A stretch of 64,000 nucleotides of DNA, taken from positions 1 through 64,000 of the forward strand of contig JAFECX010000035.1 of the NCBI GenBank assembly GCA_018241895.1, given 5' to 3'. The notes below the pieces were generated by a model that did no database searches, was not told the origin of the DNA, and saw only the letters and a list, made by a program, of their open reading frames with translations. The stretch comes from Pseudomonadota bacterium. GTDB taxonomy: Bacteria > Pseudomonadota > Gammaproteobacteria > Burkholderiales > Burkholderiaceae_C. Below, in pieces: positions 37,786 to 47,385 of this stretch. How positions within the stretch are numbered: the stretch's first letter is position 1; each line of letters opens with the position of its first letter. Made by a program: the position numbers and the translations under genes.

Positions 37786-40155
37786 ATGTACCAGATCGTC
37801 CGCCGCGAAGCCTTCTCCGAGCTCACGTTCCTGTGGGACGTGCACGCGCCCGACGTCGCGCGCTCGGCGCAGCCCGGGCACTTCGTGATGCTGCGCCTGG
37901 ACGACGGCAGCGAGCGCATCCCGCTCACCGTCGCCGACTACGACCGCGACGCCGGCACCGTCACGCTGGTCGTGCAGGCGCTGGGCAAGACGACGCGCCA
38001 GATGCGCGACCAGTACAAGGCCGGCGACAGCTTCGCCGACTTCGTGGGCCCGCTCGGCCTGCCGCAGCACGTGGGCCAGGTCGGCCACGTGGTGCTGGTG
38101 GGCGGCGGCCTGGGCGTGGCGCCGATCTTCCCGCAGCTGCGCGCGTTCAAGGAGGCCGGCAACCGCACCACCGGCATCATCGGCTTTCGCAACCAGGATC
38201 TCGTGTTCTGGGAGGACAAGTTCCGCGACTGGTGCGACGAGCTCATCGTCTGCACCGACGACGGCAGCTACGGCAAGCACGGCTTCGTCACCGCGGCGCT
38301 GCAGGAGGTGCTCGGGCGCGAGCGTGCCGACCTCGTCGTCGCCATCGGCCCGATGCCGATGATGAACGCCTGCGCCGAGACGTCGCGCCCGTTCGGCGTC
38401 AAGACCATGGTCTCGCTCAACGCCATCATGGTCGACGGCACCGGCATGTGCGGCTCGTGCCGCGTGACGGTGGACGGCGAGGTCAAGTTCGCCTGCGTCG
38501 ACGGCCCCGACTTCGACGGCCACCAGGTCGACTTCCGCGAGCTGATGCTGCGCCAGAAGCGCTTCAAGGGCGAGGAGCAGGAGGCCAACGACGACTACGC
38601 GCGCGTGTGCCACGTCGAGGAGGTGCTGTTCAAGCAGGACAAGAAGAACTACAAGAAGTACAAGGATCTCGCGCCGCTGGCGACCAAGATGCCCGAGCGC
38701 GACGCCGGCGAGCGCGCGCGCAACTTCAAGGAGGTCAACCTCGGCTACGCGATGGCCGACGCGATCGCCGAGGCCGAGCGCTGCATCATGTGCAGCAAGC
38801 CGGCGTGCGTCGAAGGCTGCCCGGTGTCGATCGACATCCCGCGCTTCATCAAGCACATCCTGGTGCGCGACATCGACGGCGCGCGCGACGTCATCAACGA
38901 GTCGAACCTGCTGCCCTCGATCTGCGGCCGCGTGTGTCCGCAGGAGTCGCAGTGCGAGGCGCAGTGCGTGGTCGGCCGCAAGCTCGAGAGCGTGGCCATC
39001 GGGCGCCTCGAGCGCTTCGTCGGCGACAACGCCGGGCCGCGCAAGACGACGCCGCCGCCGTTCGCCGGGCGCCTGGGCAAGGTGGCCGTGGTGGGCTCGG
39101 GCCCGTCGGGCCTGGCGGTGGCGGCCGACCTCGCCAAGTACGGCTGCGACGTCACCGTCTACGAGGCGCTGCACGTGGTGGGCGGCGTGCTGCAGTACGG
39201 CATCCCGGCGTTCCGGCTGCCGCGCGACATCATCGCGCGCGAGGTCGAGGTGCTCGAGGGCCTGGGCGTCAAGTTCCTCACCAACAAGGTCATCGGCAAG
39301 ACGTTCTCGGTGCCGCAGCTGATGGGCGAGATGGGCTTCGATGCCGTCTTCGTCGGTGTCGGCGCGGGCGCACCGGCGTTCCTCGGCATCCCGGGCGAGT
39401 TCGCGGGCCAGGTCTACTCGGCCAACGAGTTCCTCACGCGCGTCAACCTGATGGGCGGCGACAAGTTCCCCTACCTCGACACGCCGGTGACGATCGGCAA
39501 GAGCGTCGTCGTCATCGGCGCCGGCAACACCGCGATGGACTGCCTGCGCGTGGCCAAGCGCCTGGGCGTGCCGACCGTGCGCTGCGTGTACCGGCGCAGC
39601 GAGGCCGAGGCGCCGGCGCGCATCGAGGAGCTGCGCCACGCCAAGGAGGAGGGCATCGAGTTCCTGTTCCTGCACGGGCCGGTCGAGATCCTCGTCGACG
39701 ACGAGGGCAACGTGCGCGGCATGAGAGTCGAGAAGATGGCGCTGGGCGAGCCCGACGAGCGCGGCCGGCGCAAGCCGGTGGGCACGGGCGAGCTCATCGA
39801 GCTCGAGTGCGACACCGTGATCTACGCGCTGGGCACGAAGGCCAACCCGATCGTCACCAAGTCGACGCCGGGCCTCGAGCTCACCAAGTGGGGCTACATC
39901 GTCGCCGACACCGCCACGCAGGCCACCAGCGTGCCGGGCGTGTTCGCCGGCGGCGACATCGTCACCGGCGCCGCCACCGTGATCCTGGCAATGGGCGCCG
40001 GGCGGCGCGCGGCCCGCGCCATCGGCGCCTGGCTGGCCGGGGGCAAGAGCAGCTGGCCCGTCACGCAGGCCGACGCCGACGCGTTCACGCCGCCCGCCGC
40101 GCTCGGCGCGCTGGCACCCTTCGAGCCCCGCAACCCCGACGAGGTCGCGTCATGA
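37786..40155 (+). CDS. Fused NfnAB-like NADH-dependent ferredoxin:NADP oxidoreductase
   Basis: A 789-residue flavoprotein from the ATG at 37786. Residues 1 to about 280 match NfnA (FNR-like FAD/NAD part with GGGLGVAP, and a [2Fe-2S] site with D218, C222, C225 and C237; an aspartate ligand is a known trait of NfnA). A charged linker (about 260-315) joins this to an NfnB/GltD-like half: Cys clusters C333/C336/C341/C345 and C380/C384/C390/C394, a dinucleotide fold GSGPSG (437-442) and a second GAGNTA. In NfnAB these centres bifurcate NADPH electrons to NAD and ferredoxin. Here the two subunits are one chain. It ends overlapping the rubrerythrin start and is divergent from iorAB, which makes or uses reduced ferredoxin. 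Confidence 0.88.
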   Translation: MYQIVRREAFSELTFLWDVHAPDVARSAQPGHFVMLRLDDGSERIPLTVADYDRDAGTVTLVVQALGKTTRQMRDQYKAGDSFADFVGPLGLPQHVGQVGHVVLVGGGLGVAPIFPQLRAFKEAGNRTTGIIGFRNQDLVFWEDKFRDWCDELIVCTDDGSYGKHGFVTAALQEVLGRERADLVVAIGPMPMMNACAETSRPFGVKTMVSLNAIMVDGTGMCGSCRVTVDGEVKFACVDGPDFDGHQVDFRELMLRQKRFKGEEQEANDDYARVCHVEEVLFKQDKKNYKKYKDLAPLATKMPERDAGERARNFKEVNLGYAMADAIAEAERCIMCSKPACVEGCPVSIDIPRFIKHILVRDIDGARDVINESNLLPSICGRVCPQESQCEAQCVVGRKLESVAIGRLERFVGDNAGPRKTTPPPFAGRLGKVAVVGSGPSGLAVAADLAKYGCDVTVYEALHVVGGVLQYGIPAFRLPRDIIAREVEVLEGLGVKFLTNKVIGKTFSVPQLMGEMGFDAVFVGVGAGAPAFLGIPGEFAGQVYSANEFLTRVNLMGGDKFPYLDTPVTIGKSVVVIGAGNTAMDCLRVAKRLGVPTVRCVYRRSEAEAPARIEELRHAKEEGIEFLFLHGPVEILVDDEGNVRGMRVEKMALGEPDERGRRKPVGTGELIELECDTVIYALGTKANPIVTKSTPGLELTKWGYIVADTATQATSVPGVFAGGDIVTGAATVILAMGAGRRAARAIGAWLAGGKSSWPVTQADADAFTPPAALGALAPFEPRNPDEVAS

Positions 40156-40787
40156 GCATCTGCCCACGCTGCCAGCAGCCGCTGGACGACGACGAGCCCT
40201 ACATCTGCTGCGCCGGGCGCGAGCTGCGCTGGCGCTGCACGAGCTGCCAGAAGGTGAGCGAGGGCTTCGCCTTCCCCTACGGCATGTGCCCGCACTGCAA
40301 GGGCCGGCTCGAGCTGCTCGAGCGCGACGGCGTCGAGGACGACGCGGCGCTGGCCGCCGTGCGCAAGGCCTTCGAGATCGAGATCGGCGGCCACGCCTAC
40401 TACACGCGCGTGGCGCTGGAGGCCAAGGACCCGGTGCTGAGCGAGCTGTTCGGCCGCTTCGCCGCGATGGAGCAGGAGCACATGGCGACGCTGGCCCGGC
40501 GCTACCACGCCGAGCTGCCCGCGCCCAGCAGCGACTTCCAGATCGACCGCGCGGCGATCTTCACCGGCGTCGAGCGCCGGCCCGAGGATCCGGCCAACCT
40601 CTTTCGCATCGCCATCGCGTTCGAGCAGCGCGCGGTCGAGTTCTTCACGCGCGAAGGCGAGCGCGCGCCCGCGGGTTCGGTCGAGCGCCAGCTCTACCTC
40701 GAGCTGGCCGCCGAGGAGCGCGAGCACGTCGAGCTGCTGGGCACCGAGTACCGGCGCTGGGAGTCGGGGCGCAGCGGCATCCTCTGA
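40152..40787 (+). CDS. Rubrerythrin-like di-iron protein with N-terminal zinc ribbons
   Basis: A 211-residue protein whose ATG overlaps the stop of the nfnAB-like gene (ATGA), so the two are translationally coupled. The N-terminus has three CxxC pairs (C4/C7, C29/C32, C46/C49), an unusual position because most rubrerythrins carry the rubredoxin domain at the C-terminus. The ferritin-like four-helix part has E-rich helices FEIEIGGHAYY, MEQEHMATL (ExxH), FEQRAVEFF and AAEEREHVELL (ExxH), enough for a di-iron site. Expected role: NAD(P)H-dependent reduction of hydrogen peroxide with electrons from a flavoprotein, plausibly its fused neighbour. Confidence 0.87.
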   Translation: MSICPRCQQPLDDDEPYICCAGRELRWRCTSCQKVSEGFAFPYGMCPHCKGRLELLERDGVEDDAALAAVRKAFEIEIGGHAYYTRVALEAKDPVLSELFGRFAAMEQEHMATLARRYHAELPAPSSDFQIDRAAIFTGVERRPEDPANLFRIAIAFEQRAVEFFTREGERAPAGSVERQLYLELAAEEREHVELLGTEYRRWESGRSGIL

Positions 40788-40796
40788 GCGCCCCCG

Positions 40797-40817
40797 GGGC
40801 CGGGCTGCGCCCGGCCC
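40797..40817 (+). terminator. GC-rich hairpin after the rubrerythrin gene
   Basis: A perfect 9-bp stem GGGCCGGGC/GCCCGGCCC with a 3-nt loop, 9 bp after the rubrerythrin stop, followed by GCTT. There is no long T-run, so termination efficiency is uncertain. Confidence 0.55.
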
Positions 40818-41017
40818 GCTTCCCTGGGGAATCGGGCAAGGCGGCAGGGCCGCGCGTCCGCGCCGACCGCGGGCGGCGCCGCACCGACCCGTCGCGCGCA
40901 GCGACAACCGTACACTGCGCGCGCCGTGGGCAGCGCTGCGCGCTGCGCGCGTGACGGGCAGCAGCGCTGCAGCATCGCCGCCGGCAGCACTGCGGCCTTG
41001 TCCGCCTTGTCTCCCCC

Positions 41018-41869
41018 TTGTCTCATCAGACCGCCCCCTCCTCGCCCGCCGTGCCGCCCCTGCCGCCCGCTGTCTCGGCCCCCTCGCCTTCGCCGCCGGC
41101 CACGCCCGTGCTGCAGGCGCTCGACCTGGCCGGCCAGCGCGGCGAGCGTTCCTTGTTCCAGCACCTCGAGCTCGCGCTCGAGCCCGGTGCCGTGGTCTGG
41201 CTGCGCGGACGCAACGGGCGCGGCAAGACCAGCCTGCTGCGCCTGCTGGCGGGCCTGGCCACGCCGATGGCGGGCGAGGTGCGCGTGCACGGGGTGCCGC
41301 AGCTTCGCAGTGCCCCGGCATGGCGCCGCGGGCTCGTCTACATCGGCCATCAGAACGCGCTCAACGGGGACCTGACGGCGAGCGAGGCGCTCGCCTTCCT
41401 GGAACGCCTGGGCGGGCGCCGCCACGACGCCGTGCGCGTCGAGGCCGCGCTGGCGCGGCTGGGGGTGCAGCACAAGCGCCGCGCGCCGGTGCGCACGCTC
41501 AGCCAGGGCCAGCGGCGGCGCGTGGCGCTGGCACGGCTGGCGTTGGCGCTCGAGTGCAGGCTGTGGCTGCTCGACGAGCCGTTCGACGCGCTCGACGCCG
41601 ACGGCGTGCGCTCGCTCAACGAGCTGCTCGCCGAGCACGCGGCGCGCGGCGGCGCCGCGCTGCTCACCAGCCATCAGCCGCTCAGCCTGGTGGCGCCCGC
41701 ACCGCGCATCTTCGATCTCGACCGCCACGCGCCCGCTGCCGACGCCTGGCCGGCAGTGGCCGAGCGGCAAGCGGGTTCGGTCGCCGCGGCGGCGCCGGGC
41801 CCGGCCGTGGATCCGGTGCGGGCTGCGCCACGGGATCCGGGCGGACGCAGCGCGGCGGGCACGGCATGA
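41018..41869 (+). CDS. ccmA: Haem exporter ATP-binding protein CcmA
   Basis: A 283-residue ATPase of the cytochrome c maturation system. Walker A GRNGRGKTS, signature LSQGQRRRVALARLAL and Walker B LWLLDEPFDALDADG are intact; GLVYIGHQNALNGDLT is typical of CcmA. The start is uncertain: the TTG used here adds a proline/serine-rich leader of about 30 residues, while a GTG near 41108 (VLQALDLAG) would remove it. A long alanine/proline tail follows the ATPase core. It works with CcmB in releasing the holo-CcmE complex from CcmC. Its stop overlaps the ccmB start. Confidence 0.88.
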   Translation: MSHQTAPSSPAVPPLPPAVSAPSPSPPATPVLQALDLAGQRGERSLFQHLELALEPGAVVWLRGRNGRGKTSLLRLLAGLATPMAGEVRVHGVPQLRSAPAWRRGLVYIGHQNALNGDLTASEALAFLERLGGRRHDAVRVEAALARLGVQHKRRAPVRTLSQGQRRRVALARLALALECRLWLLDEPFDALDADGVRSLNELLAEHAARGGAALLTSHQPLSLVAPAPRIFDLDRHAPAADAWPAVAERQAGSVAAAAPGPAVDPVRAAPRDPGGRSAAGTA

Positions 41870-42534
41870 GGGACTGCTTCGGCGCCGTGCTCGCGCGCGA
41901 ACTGCGCCTGGCCTCGCGGCGGCGCATCGACGCGCTGCTGCCGCTGGTCTTCTTCCTGGTGGCGATCAGCCTGTTTCCGCTCGGCGTCGGCCCCGAGGCA
42001 CAGACGCTGCGCCAGATCGCGCCGGGCATCGTCTGGGTGTGCGCGCTGCTGGCGACGATGCTGTCGGTCAACCAGCTGTTCGCCGCCGACCTGGCCGACG
42101 GCTCGCTCGAGCAGATGCTGCTCGCGCCGCAGCCGGCGCTCGCGATGGTGGCCGCCAAGTGCGTGGGGCACTGGCTGGTGACGGGGCTGCCGCTGGTGGT
42201 GGTGGCGCCGCTGGCGGGGCTGCTGTTCGACATGTCGGCGCCGGCGCTGGCGGCGCTGCTCGCCGGCCTCGTGCTCGGCACGCCGATCCTCAGCCTGCTC
42301 GGCGCGCTCGGTGCCGCGTTGACGCTGGGCCTGCGCAGCGGCGGCATGCTGCTGATCCTGATCGTGCTGCCGCTGGCCACGCCGACGCTGATCTTCGGCG
42401 CCGGCGCCGTCAGCCACACCGAGGCGGGGCTGTCGGCCGGCGGCCACTTCTCGCTGCTGGGAGCGCTGCTGATCGCCACCGCGCTCGGCGCGCCGGCGGC
42501 CACTGCGGCGGCGCTGCGCATCTCCACCGAGTGA
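41866..42534 (+). CDS. ccmB: Haem exporter membrane protein CcmB
   Basis: A 222-residue membrane protein with six hydrophobic helices; ATG overlaps the ccmA stop. RELRLASRRRIDALLPLVFF and LADGSLEQMLLAP are conserved CcmB words. It forms the membrane part of CcmAB. The gene ends with a TGA that abuts a repeat element (42534-42694), which then separates it from ccmC by about 250 bp, an interruption unusual for this normally tight operon. Confidence 0.92.
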   Translation: MRDCFGAVLARELRLASRRRIDALLPLVFFLVAISLFPLGVGPEAQTLRQIAPGIVWVCALLATMLSVNQLFAADLADGSLEQMLLAPQPALAMVAAKCVGHWLVTGLPLVVVAPLAGLLFDMSAPALAALLAGLVLGTPILSLLGALGAALTLGLRSGGMLLILIVLPLATPTLIFGAGAVSHTEAGLSAGGHFSLLGALLIATALGAPAATAAALRISTE

Positions 42535-42694
42535 GAACCTGCGAACGAACCACTCACGCCCGCTCGACGCGCCCTGACGCCCCCGCTCGGCGTTGCAAAT
42601 GCTCGCCATATCGCCCGATATGGCTGCGCTTTGCGCCTTGATCAGGGCCGCCCTGTCGCGCCGCTCGGGCGCGACCGATTCATTCACAGGTTCT
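42534..42694. mobile_element. 161-bp MITE-like element, full copy
   Basis: The ends are inverted: GAACCTGCGAACGAACC on the left and, read on the other strand, GAACCTGTGAATGAATC on the right (14 of 17 positions). The interior contains GGCGTTGCAAATGCTCGCC and a CATATCG/CGATATG dyad. It has no coding capacity. A second copy with a 90-bp internal deletion (48590) and a right half (57592) share the same sequence. It begins on the last base of the ccmB TGA stop and lies between ccmB and ccmC. Confidence 0.8.
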
Positions 42695-42780
42695 GAGCCG
42701 GCCTCAGGGCGCACGCCGCCAGGCACCGAGCTTGACGCCGCACGGCTGCAGGCGCAGCGCCGGCAAGGGACAATCGCGCC

Positions 42781-43572
42781 ATGGAGTCCGTTTCCGTCGT
42801 CGACGCGCCGGCGCCGACGCTGCGTCTGTTCACGTTTGCCGCGCCATCGCGCTTCTATGCGCTGGCGGGCCGGCTGCTGCCGTGGCTGTGGCTGGCCACG
42901 GCCGCCTTTGCCGCCGCCGGCCTGTACGTCGGCTTCTTCGTCGCGCCCACCGACGCCACGCAGGGCCAGAGCTATCGCATCATCTTCGTCCACGTGCCGG
43001 CGGCCTGGATGTCGATGCTGCTGTACCTGGTGATGGCGTTCTGGGCCGCGATCGGCTGGGCCTTCAAGGCGCGGCTGGCGTCAATGATGGCGCGTGCCAT
43101 CGCCCCCACCGGCGCGCTGTTCACCTTCCTGGCGCTGTGGACCGGCGCCTTCTGGGGCCGCCCGGCCTGGGGCGCCTGGTGGGTGTGGGACGCGCGGCTG
43201 ACGACCGAGCTGATCCTGCTCTTCCTGTACCTGGGCTTCATCGCGCTGGTCAACGCCATCGACGACGTGCGCCGCGCCGACCACGCCGGCGCGCTGCTGG
43301 CGCTGGTGGGCAGCGTCAACGTGCCGATCATCTACTTCTCGGTGCAGTGGTGGAACACGCTGCACCAGGGCGCGACCATCAGCATGACCGCGGCGCCCAA
43401 GATGGCGGCAACCATGCTCACGGCGATGCTGCTGATGGCCTGCGCCTGCTGGGCCTACGCCTTCGCGGTGATCTTCACCCGCGTGCGCGCCATCATCGTC
43501 GAGCGCGAAGCCCACACGGCCTGGGTGGGCGAAATCACGGCGCCGCGGCGGCAGGGAACAATCGCGCCGTGA
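42781..43572 (+). CDS. ccmC: Haem delivery protein CcmC
   Basis: A 263-residue six-helix membrane protein with the tryptophan-rich haem-handling motif [12 protein letters not shown] and flanking histidines in FVHVPAAW and WWNTLHQG. It loads haem onto CcmE. The N-terminus ([17 protein letters not shown]) is preceded by GACAAT and only 6 nt, with no ribosome-binding site, which suggests a leaderless start after the repeat element upstream. Confidence 0.94.
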   Translation: MESVSVVDAPAPTLRLFTFAAPSRFYALAGRLLPWLWLATAAFAAAGLYVGFFVAPTDATQGQSYRIIFVHVPAAWMSMLLYLVMAFWAAIGWAFKARLASMMARAIAPTGALFTFLALWTGAFWGRPAWGAWWVWDARLTTELILLFLYLGFIALVNAIDDVRRADHAGALLALVGSVNVPIIYFSVQWWNTLHQGATISMTAAPKMAATMLTAMLLMACACWAYAFAVIFTRVRAIIVEREAHTAWVGEITAPRRQGTIAP

Positions 43573-43748
43573 ACTGGTCAAGCCCTTCCGAATTCTTCGC
43601 CATGGGCGGCTACGGCCTCTATGTCTGGGGCTCGTACGGCGTCATGGCGCTGCTGATGGCGATCGAGCCGCTGCTGGCGCGGCGGCGCCACCGGCAGGCC
43701 TTGCACGACGCGGCCGACGCGGCCGACGACGAACGGAGCCCGACATGA
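43569..43748 (+). CDS. ccmD: Haem exporter small protein CcmD
   Basis: A 59-residue protein from a GTG that overlaps the ccmC stop. It has a single helix with [16 protein letters not shown], the consensus of CcmD, and a basic tail. It anchors the CcmABC complex and helps release holo-CcmE. Its stop overlaps the ccmE start. Confidence 0.9.
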   Translation: MNWSSPSEFFAMGGYGLYVWGSYGVMALLMAIEPLLARRRHRQALHDAADAADDERSPT

Positions 43749-44209
43749 AGACCCGCCACAAGCGCCTGGCCATCGCCGGCGGCCTCGTCGTCGCCGTGGG
43801 CGCCATCGCCGCCCTCGTGCTCAACGCGTTCCAGAGCAACCTGGTGTTCTTCTACTCGCCCACACAGGTCGTGGCGCAGGAGGCCCCCAGCGGGCGCACC
43901 TTCCGCATCGGCGGCCTGGTGGAGACCGGTTCGGTGAAGGTCGACGGCACGCACGTGCAGTTCGTCGTCACCGACTCGGCGCAGTCGGTGCCGGTGCGCT
44001 ACACGGGGATCCTTCCCGACCTCTTCAAGGAGGGCAAGGGCGTGGTCGCGCAGGGCCAGTTGCACGACGGCGTCTTCGTCGCACGCGAGGTGCTGGCCAA
44101 GCACGACGAGAACTACATGCCGCCCGAGGCCGCCGAGGCGCTGGCCAAGGCGCAGCAGGGCGACCCGAAGCTGGGCAAGTCGCTCGCCGGCCAGGGGGCA
44201 GCGCAATGA
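43745..44209 (+). CDS. ccmE: Haem chaperone CcmE
   Basis: A 154-residue periplasmic chaperone anchored by one N-terminal helix. It binds haem covalently at H120 in [12 protein letters not shown], with Y124 as the usual axial partner. The OB-fold core includes [12 protein letters not shown] and [13 protein letters not shown]. The ATG overlaps the ccmD stop and the TGA overlaps the ccmF start. Confidence 0.95.
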   Translation: MKTRHKRLAIAGGLVVAVGAIAALVLNAFQSNLVFFYSPTQVVAQEAPSGRTFRIGGLVETGSVKVDGTHVQFVVTDSAQSVPVRYTGILPDLFKEGKGVVAQGQLHDGVFVAREVLAKHDENYMPPEAAEALAKAQQGDPKLGKSLAGQGAAQ

Positions 44210-46191
44210 TCCCCGAGGCCGGTCACTTCCTGCTCTGGCTGGCGCTGGGCACGGCGCTCGTGCTGGCCGTCGTGCCGCTGGTGGGCGCCGCGCGCGGCAA
44301 CGTCGCCTGGATGGCGCTGGCGCGCCCGGCCGCGCTGCTGCAGTTCGTGTTCGTGCTCGGCGCCTTCGCCTGCCTCGCCGCCGCCTTCGTCAACCACGAC
44401 TTCTCGGTCGACTACGTGGCGTCCAACTCCAACAGCGCGCTGCCGCTGTACTACCGGCTGTCGGGCGTGTGGGGCGGGCACGAAGGCTCGATGCTGCTGT
44501 GGCAGGTGATGCTGGTCGGCTGGACGCTGGCGGTGGCGCTGTTCTCGCGCCACCTGCCGCAGGTCGTGGTGGCGCGCATCCTGTCGGTGATGGGCTGGCT
44601 GGCCGCGGGCTTCCTGCTGTTCACGATCTTCACCTCCAACCCGTTCGAGCGCCTGGTGCCCGCGGTCGCCGACGGGCGCGACCTGAACCCGCTGCTGCAG
44701 GATCCGGGCATGATCTTCCACCCGCCGATGCTCTACATGGGCTATGTCGGCTTCTCGGTGGCCTTCGCGTTCGCGATCGCGGCGCTGATCGGCGGCCACC
44801 TCGACGCCACCTGGGCGCGCTGGACGCGGCCGTGGACGACGGCGGCGTGGCTGTTCCTCACGCTCGGCATCGCGATCGGCAGCGCCTGGGCCTACTACGA
44901 GCTCGGCTGGGGCGGCTGGTGGTTCTGGGATCCGGTGGAAAACGCCTCGTTCATGCCCTGGCTCGTCGGCACCGCGCTCATGCACTCGTTGGCGGTGACG
45001 GAAAAGCGCGGCAGCTTCAAGAACTGGACCGTGCTGCTGGCGATCGTCACCTTCTCGCTGTCGCTGCTGGGCACGTTCCTCGTGCGCTCGGGCGTGCTGA
45101 GCTCGGTGCACGCGTTCGCCACCGACCCGCGGCGGGGCCTGTTCATCCTCGCCTTCCTGGCCACGGTGATCGGCATCTCGCTCGTGCTGTATGCCTGGCG
45201 CGCGCCCAGGGTCGGGCTCGGCGCGCGCTTCGAGATGGTCTCGCGCGAGACGATGCTGCTCGTCAACAACGTGCTGCTCCTGGTGTCGGCCGGTGCCGTC
45301 ATGCTCGGCACGCTGTACCCGCTGGTGCTCGACGCGCTCGGGCTGGGCAAGATCTCGGTCGGCCCGCCCTACTTCGAGGCCGTGTTCGTGCCGCTGATGA
45401 CGCCGCTCGTCGTGCTCATCGGCGTCGGGCCGCTGGCGCGCTGGAAGCACGCCGAGCTGCCCGACCTCGCGCGGCGCCTGCGCTGGGCCTGCGGCGCCGC
45501 GGTCGTCGCGACCGTGCTCGCGCAGTGGCTCGCCGGGCGCGCCTCGGCGCTGGCGGCGCTGGGCATGCTGCTCGCCTTCTGGATCTTCGCCTCGGTGGCC
45601 ACCGACCTGTGGGAGCGCGTGCGCCCCGCCGGCGGCATGCGCAGCTCGATCGTCGGGCGCCTCGCACGGGTGCCGCGGGCGATGACCGGCATGATGCTCG
45701 CGCACCTGGGCGTGGGCGTGTTCGTCTTCGGCGTCACGATGGTCAAGACGTACGAGGTCGAGCGCGACGTCAGGATGGACGTCGGCGACACGACCGAGAT
45801 CGCCGGCTACGTCTTCACGTTCGAGGGCGCGCGCCAGGTGCAGGGCCCGAACTACCAGGCCATGCAGGGCCTGGTGACGGTGACGAAGAACGGGCGCACG
45901 GTGGCCGAACTCAGGCCCGACAAGCGCGTCTACCGCGTGCAGTCCAACCCGATGACCGAGGCGGCGATCGCCAGCGGCCTCACACGCGATCTGTACGTCT
46001 CGATGGGCAACCCGATCGACAACGGCGGCTGGGTCGTGCGCGTGTACTACAAGCCCTTCGTGAGCTGGATCTGGGGCGGCTGCGTGCTGATGGCCCTGGG
46101 CGGCGCGATCGCCGCCAGCGACCGGCGCTACCGCGTCCTGCGCCGCGAGCAGGCCGCACGCCTCGACGCCACCGGCGCGGCCGCGACATGA
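44206..46191 (+). CDS. ccmF: Cytochrome c haem lyase subunit CcmF
   Basis: A 661-residue protein with about 14-15 membrane helices. The WWD domain [16 protein letters not shown] and flanking periplasmic histidines ([17 protein letters not shown]) bind haem. It joins haem to apocytochrome c with CcmH and CcmI. Start and stop overlap the flanking genes, so translation is coupled. Confidence 0.95.
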   Translation: MIPEAGHFLLWLALGTALVLAVVPLVGAARGNVAWMALARPAALLQFVFVLGAFACLAAAFVNHDFSVDYVASNSNSALPLYYRLSGVWGGHEGSMLLWQVMLVGWTLAVALFSRHLPQVVVARILSVMGWLAAGFLLFTIFTSNPFERLVPAVADGRDLNPLLQDPGMIFHPPMLYMGYVGFSVAFAFAIAALIGGHLDATWARWTRPWTTAAWLFLTLGIAIGSAWAYYELGWGGWWFWDPVENASFMPWLVGTALMHSLAVTEKRGSFKNWTVLLAIVTFSLSLLGTFLVRSGVLSSVHAFATDPRRGLFILAFLATVIGISLVLYAWRAPRVGLGARFEMVSRETMLLVNNVLLLVSAGAVMLGTLYPLVLDALGLGKISVGPPYFEAVFVPLMTPLVVLIGVGPLARWKHAELPDLARRLRWACGAAVVATVLAQWLAGRASALAALGMLLAFWIFASVATDLWERVRPAGGMRSSIVGRLARVPRAMTGMMLAHLGVGVFVFGVTMVKTYEVERDVRMDVGDTTEIAGYVFTFEGARQVQGPNYQAMQGLVTVTKNGRTVAELRPDKRVYRVQSNPMTEAAIASGLTRDLYVSMGNPIDNGGWVVRVYYKPFVSWIWGGCVLMALGGAIAASDRRYRVLRREQAARLDATGAAAT

Positions 46192-46739
46192 AGCGCTGGA
46201 AGTTCCTGCTGCCGCTGGCGGCCTTCGTGGTGCTGCTGGGCTTCCTCGTCGTCGGCCTCAGGCTCGATCCGCGCGAGGTGCCTTCACCGCTGATCGGCAA
46301 GCCCGCGCCGGAGTTCAGGCTGGCGCGCCTGGACGACCCGACGCAGCTCGTCGGCCGCGACGAGCTGCTCGGCAAGGTCTGGATGCTCAACGTGTGGGCC
46401 TCGTGGTGCGTGGCCTGCCGCGAGGAGCACCCGGTGCTGGTCGACTTCGCGCGCCGCAAGATGGTGCCGATCTACGGCCTCAACTACAAGGACCAGCGCG
46501 ATGCCGCGCAGGGCTGGCTGCGCCGCCTGGGCAACCCCTACGACGCGTCGATCATGGACCGCGACGGGCGCGTGGGCATCGACTACGGCGTGTACGGCGT
46601 ACCCGAGACCTTCGTCGTCGACAAGCGCGGCGTCATCCGCTACAAGCAGATCGGACCGGTGACGCGCGAGGCGCTCGCGGACAAGATCGTGCCGCTGCTC
46701 GAGCGGCTGCAGGCCGAGAATGCCGCCAACCCGGCCTGA
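46188..46739 (+). CDS. ccmG: Thiol:disulfide interchange protein CcmG/DsbE
   Basis: A 183-residue membrane-anchored thioredoxin-fold protein. One N-terminal helix (KFLLPLAAFVVLLGFL) is followed by the active site WCVAC (C74/C77) and the cis-Pro loop YGVPETFVVD. It keeps apocytochrome c cysteines reduced. The ATG overlaps the ccmF stop. Confidence 0.94.
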   Translation: MKRWKFLLPLAAFVVLLGFLVVGLRLDPREVPSPLIGKPAPEFRLARLDDPTQLVGRDELLGKVWMLNVWASWCVACREEHPVLVDFARRKMVPIYGLNYKDQRDAAQGWLRRLGNPYDASIMDRDGRVGIDYGVYGVPETFVVDKRGVIRYKQIGPVTREALADKIVPLLERLQAENAANPA

Positions 46740-46797
46740 GCCGCGGCGGCACCGGCGCGCGCATCCACATCCGCACCCGCAGCACCCCCGCCCGCAG

Positions 46798-47381
<584 letters not shown>

Positions 47382-47385
<4 letters not shown>

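Noticed and set aside
32157-37928. A 1923-codon minus-strand open frame through iorB, iorA and the ligase
   Set aside because: It is another frame of the same strand as the three real genes. It has no motifs and an arginine/alanine-rich composition driven by GC.
40926-41375. A 149-codon plus-strand ORF starting at a GTG 9 nt after TACACT upstream of ccmA
   Set aside because: It overlaps ccmA in another frame and encodes a proline/arginine-rich sequence with no domain; the -10-like hexamer may be real, but this reading frame is not.
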